Shown here: positions 35,628-44,426 of the stretch, in pieces
How the letters are laid out: each line of letters starts with the position of its first letter
Position numbering within the stretch: the stretch's first letter is position 1
Position numbers and translations under genes: made by a program
Assembly: GCA_963699085.1 (NCBI GenBank)
Contig: CAVOTH010000004.1
Span: 682,001 to 746,000, forward strand
Length of the DNA stretch: 64,000 nucleotides
From: Bog-756 sp963699085
GTDB taxonomy: Bacteria > Actinomycetota > Acidimicrobiia > Acidimicrobiales > RAAP-2
Reading direction: 5' to 3'
Notes under the pieces: model-generated
The model's database searches: none
Seen by the model: only the letters and a program-made list of their open reading frames with translations
Told to the model about the DNA's origin: nothing

Positions 35628-36380
35628 TCAGTAGCGGCCGGTGACCTCGACGGAACGGTCGTAGAGGTCCTGGAGGGCGACCGTCAGCTCGGCGGTCAGC
35701 TCGTGGATCCGACTACGGGGCACCCGACCCGATCCGGTGCGGGCGGGCGGGGTGAGTGGCTTCCCTACTTCGAGATGGATGTGCCGGGGTCGGGGGATCC
35801 GGGCCCCTTTGGGCATCACCGATGCCGAGCCGCCGATCCCGACCGGTATCACCGTGGCCCCGGTCCGGGCGGCCAGGAAGGCCACCCCCTCGTGGAGGTC
35901 AGACACCACTGGTCCAGCGCGGCGCTCTCCTTCGGGAAACAGGATCAGCACCTCGCCGGCGTCGAGGACCTGCTGGGCCCGACGCATGGCCTCACGGTCG
36001 GCCGACTCCCGGTGGACCGGGAACGCCCCGACCGCCGGGAGGATCTTGGCCAGGGTCGGGTTCTTCCACAAGGAGTCCTTGGCCATGTAGTGGAGCTTGC
36101 GATCGGTCACCTCGGAAGCTACGAAGAAGTCGATGAACGAGCGGTGGACCGGGGCGATGATCACCGGTCCATCAGCCGGGACCATCCCCTTGGGCGAAAC
36201 CGACGTGCGGAACAGCAATGCGTTGAGCAGCCGCACCCCCACCCGGAGGATCCGGTAGATCGGAGTGAACCGGGTATCGACCCGCATCTCGATCGGCGCC
36301 CCGGACACTCCGGTGGCCCGCTCACCGGTCGGGCCGCCCGTCTCCTGGCCGTCCGTCTCATGCTCGGGGGTCACAGCCAC
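35628..36380 (-). CDS. plsC: 1-acyl-sn-glycerol-3-phosphate acyltransferase
   Basis: A 250-residue PlsC-like acyltransferase that makes phosphatidic acid at the membrane. Motif I is HRSFID (H79, D84; the H-x4-D site), motif III is LFPEGERR, and motif IV is VIPVGIGGSA. A membrane-associating helix precedes motif I. The first 30 residues are a disordered, low-complexity tail. The start overlaps the end of cmk by 10 bp, and it is the last gene of the long scpA-plsC operon. It converges on the exonuclease gene, 5 bp away. Confidence 0.9.
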   Translation of the reverse strand: MAVTPEHETDGQETGGPTGERATGVSGAPIEMRVDTRFTPIYRILRVGVRLLNALLFRTSVSPKGMVPADGPVIIAPVHRSFIDFFVASEVTDRKLHYMAKDSLWKNPTLAKILPAVGAFPVHRESADREAMRRAQQVLDAGEVLILFPEGERRAGPVVSDLHEGVAFLAARTGATVIPVGIGGSASVMPKGARIPRPRHIHLEVGKPLTPPARTGSGRVPRSRIHELTAELTVALQDLYDRSVEVTGRY

Positions 36381-36994
36381 GTCATCACCTGGTCCACGAT
36401 CTCCTCCACGCTATGCGCGCCGGTGTCGATGACATGGGCGCCGGCGGGCTGTCCGAGCGGGGACGCGGCCCGGGTGCTGTCGAGGCGATCCCGTCGGGCC
36501 AGCGCCTCCGCACCCTCTTCGACCCGCCGGGCGGCCCGCACTTCGGGGGCGGCGTCGAGATAGAGCTTGAGGTCGGCCCCGGGCAGGACCACCGAGCCGA
36601 TGTCCCGTCCCTCGACCACACCGCCACCGTGGTCATCGACCCACTGGCGCTGGCGGTCGACCATGACCACCCGGACCGCCGGGTTGGCGGCGATGGCCGA
36701 GACCGCGGCGCTCACCTCGGGTCCCCGGATGGCCTCGGTCACGTCGGTCCCGTCGGCCACCACCCGTTCGCCCACATCGAGGGCCAGATTGCGGGCCACG
36801 TCGGCCACGGCCATGGCATCACCCGGGTCGACCCCCTGCTTCAGCACCGCCCAGGCCACCGATCGGTACATGGCGCCGGTGTCCAGGCGTTCGAGCCCGA
36901 GCCGGGCCGCCAGGGCCCGCGACAGGGTCGACTTGCCCGATCCCGCCGGACCGTCGATGGCGACCACCACGCCGCCAGGGGTCGCGCCGTTCAT
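36371..36994 (-). CDS. cmk: Cytidylate kinase
   Basis: A 207-residue enzyme phosphorylating CMP and dCMP. P-loop GPAGSGKSTLSRALA near residue 15, ERLDTGAMYRSVAW, VEGRDIGSVVLPGADLKLYLDA and RRDRLDSTRAASPL all match the family. The ATG at 36994 overlaps the aroA stop (ATGA). The 33-residue longer open frame upstream is a shadow of aroA. Confidence 0.95.
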   Translation of the reverse strand: MNGATPGGVVVAIDGPAGSGKSTLSRALAARLGLERLDTGAMYRSVAWAVLKQGVDPGDAMAVADVARNLALDVGERVVADGTDVTEAIRGPEVSAAVSAIAANPAVRVVMVDRQRQWVDDHGGGVVEGRDIGSVVLPGADLKLYLDAAPEVRAARRVEEGAEALARRDRLDSTRAASPLGQPAGAHVIDTGAHSVEEIVDQVMTWL

Positions 36995-38301
36995 CGGGGC
37001 GCCTGTGCCAGGTGGTTGAGGGTGGCGGCAAACCCCGGATAACTGGTGGCCACCGACTCCCACCCGGTGACGGCGGAGACACCGGACCGGCATGCGGCGG
37101 CGGCGATGGCTGCGGCCATGGCCATCCGGTGGTCGCCGGCGGCATCCACCGTGGCCGGTGTCAGGACCGTCCCGCCGTCAACCACCAGGTCGTCCCCATC
37201 GATGTGGGCCGCACCCCCGAAGGCGCGTAGCAATGAAACGGTTCCGGCCAGCCGGTCGGACTCCTTCACCCGGAGCTCGCCCATATCGACGAAGCGGGTC
37301 GGGCCGTCGGCCACCATGGCCGCCACGGCCAGGATCGGTACCTCGTCGAGTGAGGGGATCTCGGCCGCCACCACCGTGGTTCCCTGCAGGCCGGAGTGCT
37401 CGGTAGTGATCGAACCGACCCCCCTGCCCTCGTCGCCCAGTGTGACGGTGGCACCCATTCGGATCAGGACGTGCAGGAATCCGATGCGTTCGGGACCGAG
37501 GTAGATCCGCTCCACGGTGATCCGGCTGCCGGGCACCACCACCCCGGCCACGGCCCAGAACGCGGCCTGGGACGGGTCCCCCGGCACGTGGCGGTCGACC
37601 GGGCCGAGCACACTGCGCCGTAGCCGGACCACCCGGCCTGTCCCCCACGGCTCCACCGTGATGTCGGCGCCCGACTCGAGCAACATCGCCTCGGTGTGGA
37701 CCCGGGTGGCCACCGGCTCCCGCACCACCGTCTCACCGTCGGCGTCGAGCCCGGCCAGCAGCACGGCCCCCTTGACCTGGGCACTCGCCATCGGAGGTGT
37801 GTAGTCGATCCCTTCCAGATGCCCACCGGAGATGACGAGCGGCGGCAGGCACCGCTCCCCCACCCCCGACACTTCGGCCTCCATCAGTTCGAGCGGGATG
37901 GCGATCCGGTCCATCGGGCGCGACCGCAGCGACGCGTCGCCGGTGAGACGGGTGACCCCCGGCACCCCAGCCGCCACCCCGGCGAGCAGGCGCATGCCGG
38001 TACCGGAGTTGCCGAGGTCGATCTCGCCGTCGGGTGGAGACAGACGGTCACGGCCCCCGGTGACGATCACCGTGCCCGGTTGGCCCCCTCGTTCCACATC
38101 GGCCCCCAGAGCCTCGACCGCCGCCTGGGTCCGCACGACGTCATCCCCGTCGGACAGGCCGGTGATGGTCGAGGTCCCCTCGGCCAGGGCGGCCAGGAGC
38201 AGTGCACGGTGGGAGATCGATTTGTCCCCCGGCACCGAGGCCGTCCCGACGAGGGGGCGGCCACCGGCGACCTCTTGGACGGCGACCATGGGCCCGGTCA
38301 C
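36991..38301 (-). CDS. aroA: 3-phosphoshikimate 1-carboxyvinyltransferase (EPSP synthase)
   Basis: A 436-residue, two-domain inside-out barrel enzyme, the sixth step of the shikimate pathway. Blocks: VPGDKSISHRALLLAALAEG, LGNSGTGMRLLAGV, DASLRSRPMDRI, SAQVKGAVLLAGL, VPGDPSQAAFW, ELRVKESDRLAG and GDHRMAMAAAIAA. The PEP-binding loop reads NSGTGMRLL, where the plant/E. coli-type enzyme has NAGTAMRPL; the Pro of that loop is Leu here. Overlaps tyrA (ATGA) and cmk (ATGA), showing tight coupling. Confidence 0.97.
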   Translation of the reverse strand: MTGPMVAVQEVAGGRPLVGTASVPGDKSISHRALLLAALAEGTSTITGLSDGDDVVRTQAAVEALGADVERGGQPGTVIVTGGRDRLSPPDGEIDLGNSGTGMRLLAGVAAGVPGVTRLTGDASLRSRPMDRIAIPLELMEAEVSGVGERCLPPLVISGGHLEGIDYTPPMASAQVKGAVLLAGLDADGETVVREPVATRVHTEAMLLESGADITVEPWGTGRVVRLRRSVLGPVDRHVPGDPSQAAFWAVAGVVVPGSRITVERIYLGPERIGFLHVLIRMGATVTLGDEGRGVGSITTEHSGLQGTTVVAAEIPSLDEVPILAVAAMVADGPTRFVDMGELRVKESDRLAGTVSLLRAFGGAAHIDGDDLVVDGGTVLTPATVDAAGDHRMAMAAAIAAAACRSGVSAVTGWESVATSYPGFAATLNHLAQAPR

Positions 38302-39374
38302 CGGACCGTCCCGACAGCGGAGGTGCTGGAACGGAGCCCTTTGGCCGCCAGTGCCTCCCCGAATGTCGGGGCCACCGCGGCGTCGACCACCACGACCAGG
38401 ACCCCCCGCGCTCCCTCCACCGAGTGGGCGATCTCGATGTTGAAGATGTTGATGCCCAATTCTGTGGCCAGCACGGTGATCTCGGCCAGCGTGCCCGGCC
38501 GGTCCAGGACCGGGATCCGGACCTCGACCAGCTCCTCGGGCCGTAGGGCCTGTTCGCTCAGTGCCCGCCGGGCGGTGGCCGCACGCTGCAGGACCTCGAG
38601 CAACGACACGTGGTCGTGATCGGCCACCCGGCGGCGCATGGCGCCCAGCGCATCGATCAACAGATCGAGGGTGGCGACGATGGCCACGGCGTTGTCGTCG
38701 CAGATCCCGGGCCAGATGGTGGGCTGCCCGGCGGCGATGCGGGTCATGTCGCGGAATCCCCCGGCGGCCAGCTGCAACAGGGCGCCGTTCTCCTCGCCCA
38801 GATCGGTGGCCAGCGCCATGAGTGTGGCCGCCGTGAGGTGGGGGACGTGGGAGACCACGGCCACCAGCGAGTCGTGCTCGTCGGGGTCGAGCGCCACCAC
38901 GTTGGCCCCGAACTCGGCCAGCACCGAGTGGACCAGCGCGTAGGCGGTGGGATCGGTGGAGGAGGTCGGGGTGAGGACCCAGGTTGCTCCCACGAACAGC
39001 TCGGCCGAGGCTCCGTCCACCCCGACCTGCTCACTGCCCGCCATCGGGTGGCCCCCCACGAATCGCGGCCGGTCGACGGCCGCCACCAGGGGACCTTTGA
39101 CGCTTCCCACGTCGGTGACCACAGCATCGGGATTCCAGTCGTCGGATTCGCTGACCTGTCGGACGATCCCGGCGGCCACGTGCACCGGGGTGGCCACGAT
39201 GACCAGGTCGGCATCCCGGTCCGTCCCTTCGGCGTCGAGGGCCCCGAGCGCAACGGCGCGGGCCGCCGTCCCGGGTGCGGCGTCGGTTCCGGTGACGTGC
39301 CACCCGTGAGACCGCAGCGCCATGCCCACCGACCCACCGATGAGACCGGTGCCGAAGATCATGGCCCGACCCAT
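38298..39374 (-). CDS. tyrA: Prephenate dehydrogenase with C-terminal ACT domain
   Basis: A 358-residue enzyme of tyrosine synthesis. Rossmann motif IFGTGLIGGSVGMALR at residue 6, DVGSVKGPL, FVGGHPMAGSEQVG, catalytic-region His in VVSHVPHLTAA, and FRDMTRIA. An ACT regulatory domain follows from about 275 (IPVLDRPGTLAEITVLATELGI), probably binding tyrosine. The ATG at 39374 comes 22 bp after the aroH stop; upstream codons are shadows of aroH. Confidence 0.94.
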   Translation of the reverse strand: MGRAMIFGTGLIGGSVGMALRSHGWHVTGTDAAPGTAARAVALGALDAEGTDRDADLVIVATPVHVAAGIVRQVSESDDWNPDAVVTDVGSVKGPLVAAVDRPRFVGGHPMAGSEQVGVDGASAELFVGATWVLTPTSSTDPTAYALVHSVLAEFGANVVALDPDEHDSLVAVVSHVPHLTAATLMALATDLGEENGALLQLAAGGFRDMTRIAAGQPTIWPGICDDNAVAIVATLDLLIDALGAMRRRVADHDHVSLLEVLQRAATARRALSEQALRPEELVEVRIPVLDRPGTLAEITVLATELGINIFNIEIAHSVEGARGVLVVVVDAAVAPTFGEALAAKGLRSSTSAVGTVR

Positions 39375-39396
39375 GGGCCTCGCTCGTGGGGAACCG

Positions 39397-39765
39397 TCAG
39401 CCGGGGAGGTCGTCACGGAGTCCCTGGGCGCCCTCGAGGTAGACGTGGATGATCTCGTCCCTCGGGCGCCCGGTGGTGACGTGGAGCATGACCCGGACAC
39501 AGCGGGGCACCGAGCCGGTGATGGCCAGTTCCCGGGCGCAGATCAGCGGCACCGCCCCGAGCCCCATGGTCCGGGCGGCAGTGGCGGGGAAGATCGACAC
39601 CAGATCGTCGGTGGCGGTAAACAGGATCGAGACGATGTCGTCCTCGACCAGGCCGTTTCGCTCCATGATGCGGGTGAGCAGGGCGACCACCCCTTCGGTG
39701 ATGGCGTCCGGAGCGTCCTCGTCGACAGTCGTGGCGCCGCGTATGGCTCGCAGGGTGGCTGGCAT
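39397..39765 (-). CDS. aroH: Monofunctional chorismate mutase, AroH class
   Basis: A 122-residue trimeric AroH-type mutase that converts chorismate to prephenate, the substrate of the adjacent tyrA product. Blocks: LRAIRGATTVDEDAPDAI, ISILFTATDDLVSIFPATAAR, CARELAITGSVPRCVRVML and the C-terminal HVYLEGAQGLRDDL. This is the trimeric, Bacillus-like class, not the all-helical AroQ class. The start overlaps the rluB stop (TGATG). Confidence 0.94.
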   Translation of the reverse strand: MPATLRAIRGATTVDEDAPDAITEGVVALLTRIMERNGLVEDDIVSILFTATDDLVSIFPATAARTMGLGAVPLICARELAITGSVPRCVRVMLHVTTGRPRDEIIHVYLEGAQGLRDDLPG

Positions 39766-40703
39766 CAGGCAGGCATGTTACCCAGGGGGCGAGACAGTGG
39801 TCGCCTGGGACCCGTCGTCCCCTTCGATCCCGGCCCCGTCCCTGTCCTGCCCACCTGGGTGGTCTTGTCCATGTTGGGCGCGTTCCGATCGGCGTCCTCG
39901 ATACCCTCGGCCGGCACGGCGGCGGCGGCCAGGCCACGGACTTCGTCGAAGGTCAGTGGGCGGTAGGAGCCCGGGGTCAGCGACGGGTCGGTCAGCGGGC
40001 CGATGCGGGTGCGGACCAGCCGGGTCACCGGATGCCCCACCGTGTCGCACATCCGTCGGATCTGCCGGTTGCGGCCCTCGTGGATGACCATCCTGAGGAG
40101 CGACGGGGCCACCACCGCCACCTGGGCCGGGGCCGTCGTGCCGTCGTCGAGTTCAATCCCCTCCCGTAGGCGCCGGACGTCGCCCGGTGACGGCTCTCCC
40201 TCCACCTGGACCAGGTACTCCTTGGGCACCCCATAGGAGGGATGGGTGAGGCGGTGGGTGAGCTCGCCGTCGTTGGTGACGACGATCAGGCCCTCCGAGT
40301 CCATGTCCAGCCGACCGACCGGGAACACCCGGGGCTCGGGCGGGACCAGCGACACCACCGTGGGGCGGCCGTGGGTGTCGTCGGCCGTCGAGACGACGCC
40401 CGTCGGCTTGTTCACCAGGTAGTGGACGAGCCCGGGACGGACCGGCAGGGGGACACCGTCGAGCTCGATCACATCGGCATCGGTGTCGACCCGGCGGCCG
40501 AGCACCGGGACCTCGCCGTTCACCGTGATCCGCCCGTCGACGATCAGGTCCTCGCACACACGTCGGGAGCCCACCCCGGCCCGCGCCAGCACTTTCTGGA
40601 GGCGCTCACCGACGTGCAGTGTCCCCGGTGGCTGATCGTGTGTCGGCGGATGACCGGGTCCCGGTGATTGATCGTGTGAGGGGTCCCGATCGCCCTCAGG
40701 CAT
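39765..40703 (-). CDS. rluB: Ribosomal large-subunit pseudouridine synthase (RsuA/RluB family)
   Basis: A 312-residue enzyme. A disordered N-terminus (about 1-28) precedes an S4 RNA-binding domain (about 30-75: ERLQKVLARAGVGSRRVCEDLIVDGR). The catalytic domain has GRLDMDSEGLIVVTNDG with the active Asp, then YGVPKEYLVQVEG and HEGRNRQIRRMCDTVGHPV. A basic, low-complexity tail of about 50 residues follows. I use the ATG at 40703, which overlaps the scpB end by 8 bp. Confidence 0.92.
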   Translation of the reverse strand: MPEGDRDPSHDQSPGPGHPPTHDQPPGTLHVGERLQKVLARAGVGSRRVCEDLIVDGRITVNGEVPVLGRRVDTDADVIELDGVPLPVRPGLVHYLVNKPTGVVSTADDTHGRPTVVSLVPPEPRVFPVGRLDMDSEGLIVVTNDGELTHRLTHPSYGVPKEYLVQVEGEPSPGDVRRLREGIELDDGTTAPAQVAVVAPSLLRMVIHEGRNRQIRRMCDTVGHPVTRLVRTRIGPLTDPSLTPGSYRPLTFDEVRGLAAAAVPAEGIEDADRNAPNMDKTTQVGRTGTGPGSKGTTGPRRPLSRPLGNMPA

Positions 40704-41268
40704 CGGAGACCGGGCGCATCTGCTCCTCCAGATCGGCCAGGGCCTCGGGCCCAGGCAGCAGATCCTCCACCGGTGGGAGCTGGTCGAGCCGATCGAGTCC
40801 CAACCGCTCCAGGAACGCATCGGTGGTGGCGTAGAGGACGGCCTGACCTGGTCCGGAGGCTCGCCCGACAGCGGTGATGTACCCACGGTGCTCGAGAAGG
40901 CGGACAACGCCGTCCACGTTGACGCCGCGCAGGGCGGCGACCTGGGCCCGGCTGACCGGTTGCTTGTAGGCGACGATGGCGAGGGTCTCGAGGGCGGCGG
41001 CCGACAGCCGGGACGATACCCCCACGTTGGCGAAGCGTTCGACGTAGGGGGCGAGGTCCGGGTGGGTCTGGATGCGCAGCCCGCCGGCGATCCGCACCAC
41101 CTCGAAGCCGCGGTCGCCGTGGCGACACGATTCGATCAGCTCGTCGCAGATCGGGTCTATACGGTCGACCGGGACCTCCAACAGTTCGGCCAGGAGGCCC
41201 GGCGGGACCGGCTCCACCGCGACGATGAGGACGGCCTCGACGGCTCGGGCTTCCGGTGACAGTGGCAT
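40696..41268 (-). CDS. scpB: Segregation and condensation protein B
   Basis: A 190-residue, two winged-helix-domain protein of the SMC-ScpAB condensin. Blocks: AVEAVLIVAVEPVPPGLLAELL, RGFEVVRIAGGLRIQTHPDLAPYV, SRLSAAALETLAIVAYKQPV, and the conserved LRGVNVDGVVRLLEHRGYI. It follows scpA by only 3 bp, as is usual. Confidence 0.96.
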   Translation of the reverse strand: MPLSPEARAVEAVLIVAVEPVPPGLLAELLEVPVDRIDPICDELIESCRHGDRGFEVVRIAGGLRIQTHPDLAPYVERFANVGVSSRLSAAALETLAIVAYKQPVSRAQVAALRGVNVDGVVRLLEHRGYITAVGRASGPGQAVLYATTDAFLERLGLDRLDQLPPVEDLLPGPEALADLEEQMRPVSDA

Positions 41269-41271
41269 CGA

Positions 41272-42054
41272 TCAGCCCTCGTACTCGTCGGTCGGGCCGA
41301 AGCCGACCGAAACGATGTCCGGTGTCTCCTGGACCCACTCCACTTCGAGGTCCCCGAAGGTATGGCCCTGGTCGAGGGAGATCCTTCCCTGCTTGCACAG
41401 TTCGAGCAGGGCCAGGAAGCGGACGATGATCTCGATCCGGGAGGTGAGGTGACCGGTCAGCTCCCGGAACGTGCACGGACCCGAGCGGGGCAGGCGCAGA
41501 GCGAGCTCGGCCACGGCGTCGGACACGGTGACGGCGTCGACCGTCACGTGTTGGAGGTCGACGACCGGGGTCGGGCGCTCGGCCGTGGCCCGCATGAAGG
41601 CGGCCGCCACCAGTTCGGGGGTCACGCCTTCCAACAGGTCGGGGGCGTGGATCACCTGGTCCGGATCGAGGCCGGCGGTGCGGGGCACCGAGCGGGCCGC
41701 CTGCTCGATGAGCAGGGCGAACCCGTCGGCGGCGGCGGCGTAGGCCTGGCACTCGAGGAGGCGGGCGAGCAGCAGGTCCCGCTCCTCCCATCCGACGAGT
41801 TCCTCGTCGGGCTCGACGTCGCCGCTACCGGGCAGGAGGCGTCGGGATTTCAATTCGATGAGGACGGCCGCCACCACCAGGAACTCCGAGAGCACGGGCA
41901 GGTCGACCTCGGTCCACGACTCGACCTCGGTCACGAATGCATCGACCACTTCGGCCAGGGGAATGTCGAAGATGTCCACCTGATGGCCGGTGACCAGTTG
42001 CAGGAGGACGTCGATCGGGCCTTCGTAGGCGGGTATGGAGACGGTGGTGGCCAC
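41272..42054 (-). CDS. scpA: Segregation and condensation protein A (kleisin)
   Basis: A 260-residue kleisin that links SMC heads. N-terminal SIPAYEGPIDVLLQLVTGHQVDIFDIPLAEV, middle VLSEFLVVAAVLIELKSRRLLP, and C-terminal winged helix with FLALLELCKQGRISLDQGHTFGDLEVEW. I take the GTG at 42054, since the codon before the family N-terminus further up (GTA) cannot start. TATCGT on the minus strand, 8 nt before it, could be its -10. First gene of the operon to plsC. Confidence 0.95.
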   Translation of the reverse strand: MATTVSIPAYEGPIDVLLQLVTGHQVDIFDIPLAEVVDAFVTEVESWTEVDLPVLSEFLVVAAVLIELKSRRLLPGSGDVEPDEELVGWEERDLLLARLLECQAYAAAADGFALLIEQAARSVPRTAGLDPDQVIHAPDLLEGVTPELVAAAFMRATAERPTPVVDLQHVTVDAVTVSDAVAELALRLPRSGPCTFRELTGHLTSRIEIIVRFLALLELCKQGRISLDQGHTFGDLEVEWVQETPDIVSVGFGPTDEYEG

Positions 42055-42162
42055 GAAGCCGAACGATACCGGGTGGGAGCGACCGGTCCGTGCACCCGCC
42101 CGGACCTGCCCGGGGGCGGCGGACCGGTCGTCCCCGGACACCGACCGGGCACGGCGAGGGCG

Positions 42163-42168
42163 TACGAT
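42163..42168 (+). promoter_or_regulatory. Putative -10 element of trpS
   Basis: TACGAT, 9 nt before the ATG at 42178. Implies a leaderless or very short-leader mRNA, read divergently from scpA. Confidence 0.4.
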
Positions 42169-42177
42169 GACCCACTT

Positions 42178-43161
42178 ATGGCACGCGTCCTTTCCGGAAT
42201 CCAACCCAGCGGCGACCTCCACCTCGGTAACTACCTCGGGGCGGTCCGCAACTGGGTGGAGGACCAGGACGCCCACGACGCCTTCTATTGCGTGGTCGAC
42301 CTGCATGCGCTCACCCTGGAGATCGACCCGGCCGAGCTGCGGGCCCGTACCCACGACACGGCGGTCGACCTGCTGGCCGCCGGGCTCGACCCCGAGCGAT
42401 GCACCCTGTTCGTCCAGAGCCACGTGGCCCAGCACACCCAGATGACCTGGTTGCTCGAGTGCACCGCCACCATGGGCGAACTGCGCCGGATGACCCAGTT
42501 CAAGGAGAAGAGCGAGGGCAAGGAGTCGGTCGGGGTCGGACTGTTCACCTATCCGGTGCTGCAGGCGGCCGACATCGTGCTCTACGACGCCGAGCGGGTG
42601 CCGGTCGGCAACGACCAGCGCCAGCACCTGGAGCTGGCCCGCGAGTTGGCGATCCGGTTCAACCACCACTACGGCGACACCCTGGTCGTGCCCGAGGCCT
42701 CGATCCCGAAGGCGGGGGCCCGGGTCATGGACCTCCAACATCCCGGGCGCAAGATGTCCAAGTCGGTCAACTCCCCCCTGGGGACGCTCCTCCTTCTCGA
42801 CGGACCGGACGAGATCACCCGCAAGGTGAAGAAGGCGGTCACCGACACCGACGGCGAGGTGCGCTTCGATCCGGAGAAGAAGCCCGGCCTGTCCAACCTG
42901 CTCGAGTTGCTGGCCGTCTCCACCGGACGGACCCCCGATGAGGTGGCCGGTTCCTACCAGCGCTACGGCGACCTGAAGCAGGACGTGGCCGAGGCGCTGA
43001 TCGAGCTGCTCCGACCGATCCAGGCCCGTCGGTCCGAGCTGGCCGGCGACCCGGCCGCCGTCGCCGCGCTGTTGGCCCGTGGTGCGGACAAGGCCACCGA
43101 AGTCGCCGGAGCCACCTATGACCGGGCCGCCGAGGCGGTCGGACTGCTCCCGCCGGCATGA
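42178..43161 (+). CDS. trpS: Tryptophanyl-tRNA synthetase
   Basis: A 327-residue class Ic aminoacyl-tRNA synthetase. Signatures HLGN in SGIQPSGDLHLGNYLGA and KMSKS in PGRKMSKSVNSP; also LLECTATMGELRRMTQFK and AERVPVGNDQRQHLEL. Length is normal. Its stop overlaps the start of the next gene by ATGA, so the downstream mannosyltransferases may be co-expressed with it. Confidence 0.97.
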   Translation: MARVLSGIQPSGDLHLGNYLGAVRNWVEDQDAHDAFYCVVDLHALTLEIDPAELRARTHDTAVDLLAAGLDPERCTLFVQSHVAQHTQMTWLLECTATMGELRRMTQFKEKSEGKESVGVGLFTYPVLQAADIVLYDAERVPVGNDQRQHLELARELAIRFNHHYGDTLVVPEASIPKAGARVMDLQHPGRKMSKSVNSPLGTLLLLDGPDEITRKVKKAVTDTDGEVRFDPEKKPGLSNLLELLAVSTGRTPDEVAGSYQRYGDLKQDVAEALIELLRPIQARRSELAGDPAAVAALLARGADKATEVAGATYDRAAEAVGLLPPA

Positions 43162-44372
43162 CCGTGGGAACACCGAGGCCCGCCGCGGCATCGACGGCGT
43201 CGACCGACCAACCAGCACAGCCGCCGGTGGCGGCTGTGGTGGCGCTCGACCCCGACCGTGACCCCGACGGCTCCCGGGCCCGCTGGTTCCTCACCCGGTC
43301 GCTCCGCCCGGCCCTGATCTATCTGGGCTCGCGGGTCGGAATGGTGCTGGTGGCCACGGCGGTGGCGTCCGACCGCCATCAGCCGGTGGTGAACATGCTG
43401 ACCCCGTGGGACAGCAACTGGTACCTGGAGATCGCCAAGAGCGGCTACGTCACGCACATCCCCCCGGGCTCGGGCAACCCGGCCCAGTCCGATCTCGGAT
43501 TCTTCCCCCTGATCCCCCTGATGACCCGGGCCACCCACCTGGTCACCCGGTTCGATTGGAGCGTCTCGGGCCTGGTCACCACCTTCATCCTCGGCCTGGC
43601 CGCCGCGGTCGCCGTGTGGTGGATGCTCCGTGACGTGGTCGGGAGGAGCGGCGCCGACCGTGGCACCGCCCTCGTGTTCTTCTCCCCCGGCGCCCTGGTA
43701 TTGAGCTTCGTCTACAGCGAGGCCGCCATCATCTGCTTCGTCGCCTGCGCCCTGATGGCGCTGCGGCGCCACCGGTGGGTGCTCGCCGGCCTGTGCGCGG
43801 CCGTGGCCACGGCGGCCGATCCGATCGGGAGCGCGGCCATCGTGCCCTGCGTGGTGGCCGCGTGGGTCGCCATCCGCACCCGGGGCGAGTGGAAGGCACT
43901 GGCCGCTCCCCTGCTGGCGCCTTTGGGCATCGCCTCGTTCTTCCTCTACCTCTGGGCCCACGCCGGTTCCCCGCTCGAGTACTTCCGGGCCCAACGGGCC
44001 GGATGGCAGGGTGGTGACTACTTCGACGGGATCCCCGGCGCCTTCAACCATCTCTTCCACCACTGGTTCGCCGACCCGGACTATGCGGTCAAGGCCGTCT
44101 CCGTCGTGGTCGTCATCGTGCTGCTGGTCATCTTCTTCAAGGCCCGCCCCCCGGGCACATGGATCGGCTACGTGGTCGGGGTGCTGGCCATCGGCGCCAT
44201 CTCCCCGGTCATCGGGGTGACCCCCCGACTGGTACTGCGCGGCTTCCCGTTGCTCGGGATGGTTGGCGCCAAACTGCCGCCGCTGTGGTTCGAAGTGGTG
44301 CTCGGACTCTCGGCCCTGTGCATGGCCACGCTCGGCATGATGGCAATGGGCGGACCGCTCTGGACGCCATGA
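43158..44372 (+). CDS. PIG-V-like mannosyltransferase (GT-C fold)
   Basis: A 404-residue polytopic membrane protein with a cytoplasmic Ala/Pro-rich N-terminus (about 1-48). The first external loop has the acidic PIG-V-type motif TPWDSNWYLEIAKSGY, then about nine further membrane segments. Such enzymes use polyprenyl-phosphate-mannose on the outer face of the membrane. LVFFSPGALVLSFVYSEA is also typical of PIG-V relatives. Coupled to trpS upstream by ATGA. The stop lies in the first copy of a 26-bp tandem repeat. Confidence 0.82.
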   Translation: MTVGTPRPAAASTASTDQPAQPPVAAVVALDPDRDPDGSRARWFLTRSLRPALIYLGSRVGMVLVATAVASDRHQPVVNMLTPWDSNWYLEIAKSGYVTHIPPGSGNPAQSDLGFFPLIPLMTRATHLVTRFDWSVSGLVTTFILGLAAAVAVWWMLRDVVGRSGADRGTALVFFSPGALVLSFVYSEAAIICFVACALMALRRHRWVLAGLCAAVATAADPIGSAAIVPCVVAAWVAIRTRGEWKALAAPLLAPLGIASFFLYLWAHAGSPLEYFRAQRAGWQGGDYFDGIPGAFNHLFHHWFADPDYAVKAVSVVVVIVLLVIFFKARPPGTWIGYVVGVLAIGAISPVIGVTPRLVLRGFPLLGMVGAKLPPLWFEVVLGLSALCMATLGMMAMGGPLWTP

Positions 44373-44426
44373 CCCGACGTCACGGGCGGACGCCATGACC
44401 CGACGTCACGGGCGGACGCCATGACC
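44362..44426 (+). repeat. 26-bp tandem repeat at a gene junction
   Basis: The unit GGACGCCATGACCCGACGTC plus ACGGGC occurs fully at 44362 and 44388 and partly at 44414. Each copy carries ATGA. The first TGA ends the upstream gene and the third ATG (44421) starts the next. The two ATGs in between open 9-codon frames (44369-44398 and 44395-44424), each ending on the next copy's TGA. Confidence 0.9.

Noticed and set aside
36991..38301. aroA as a glyphosate-tolerant enzyme
   Set aside because: The Leu in the PEP loop differs from the E. coli-type Pro, but one position is not enough to predict tolerance.
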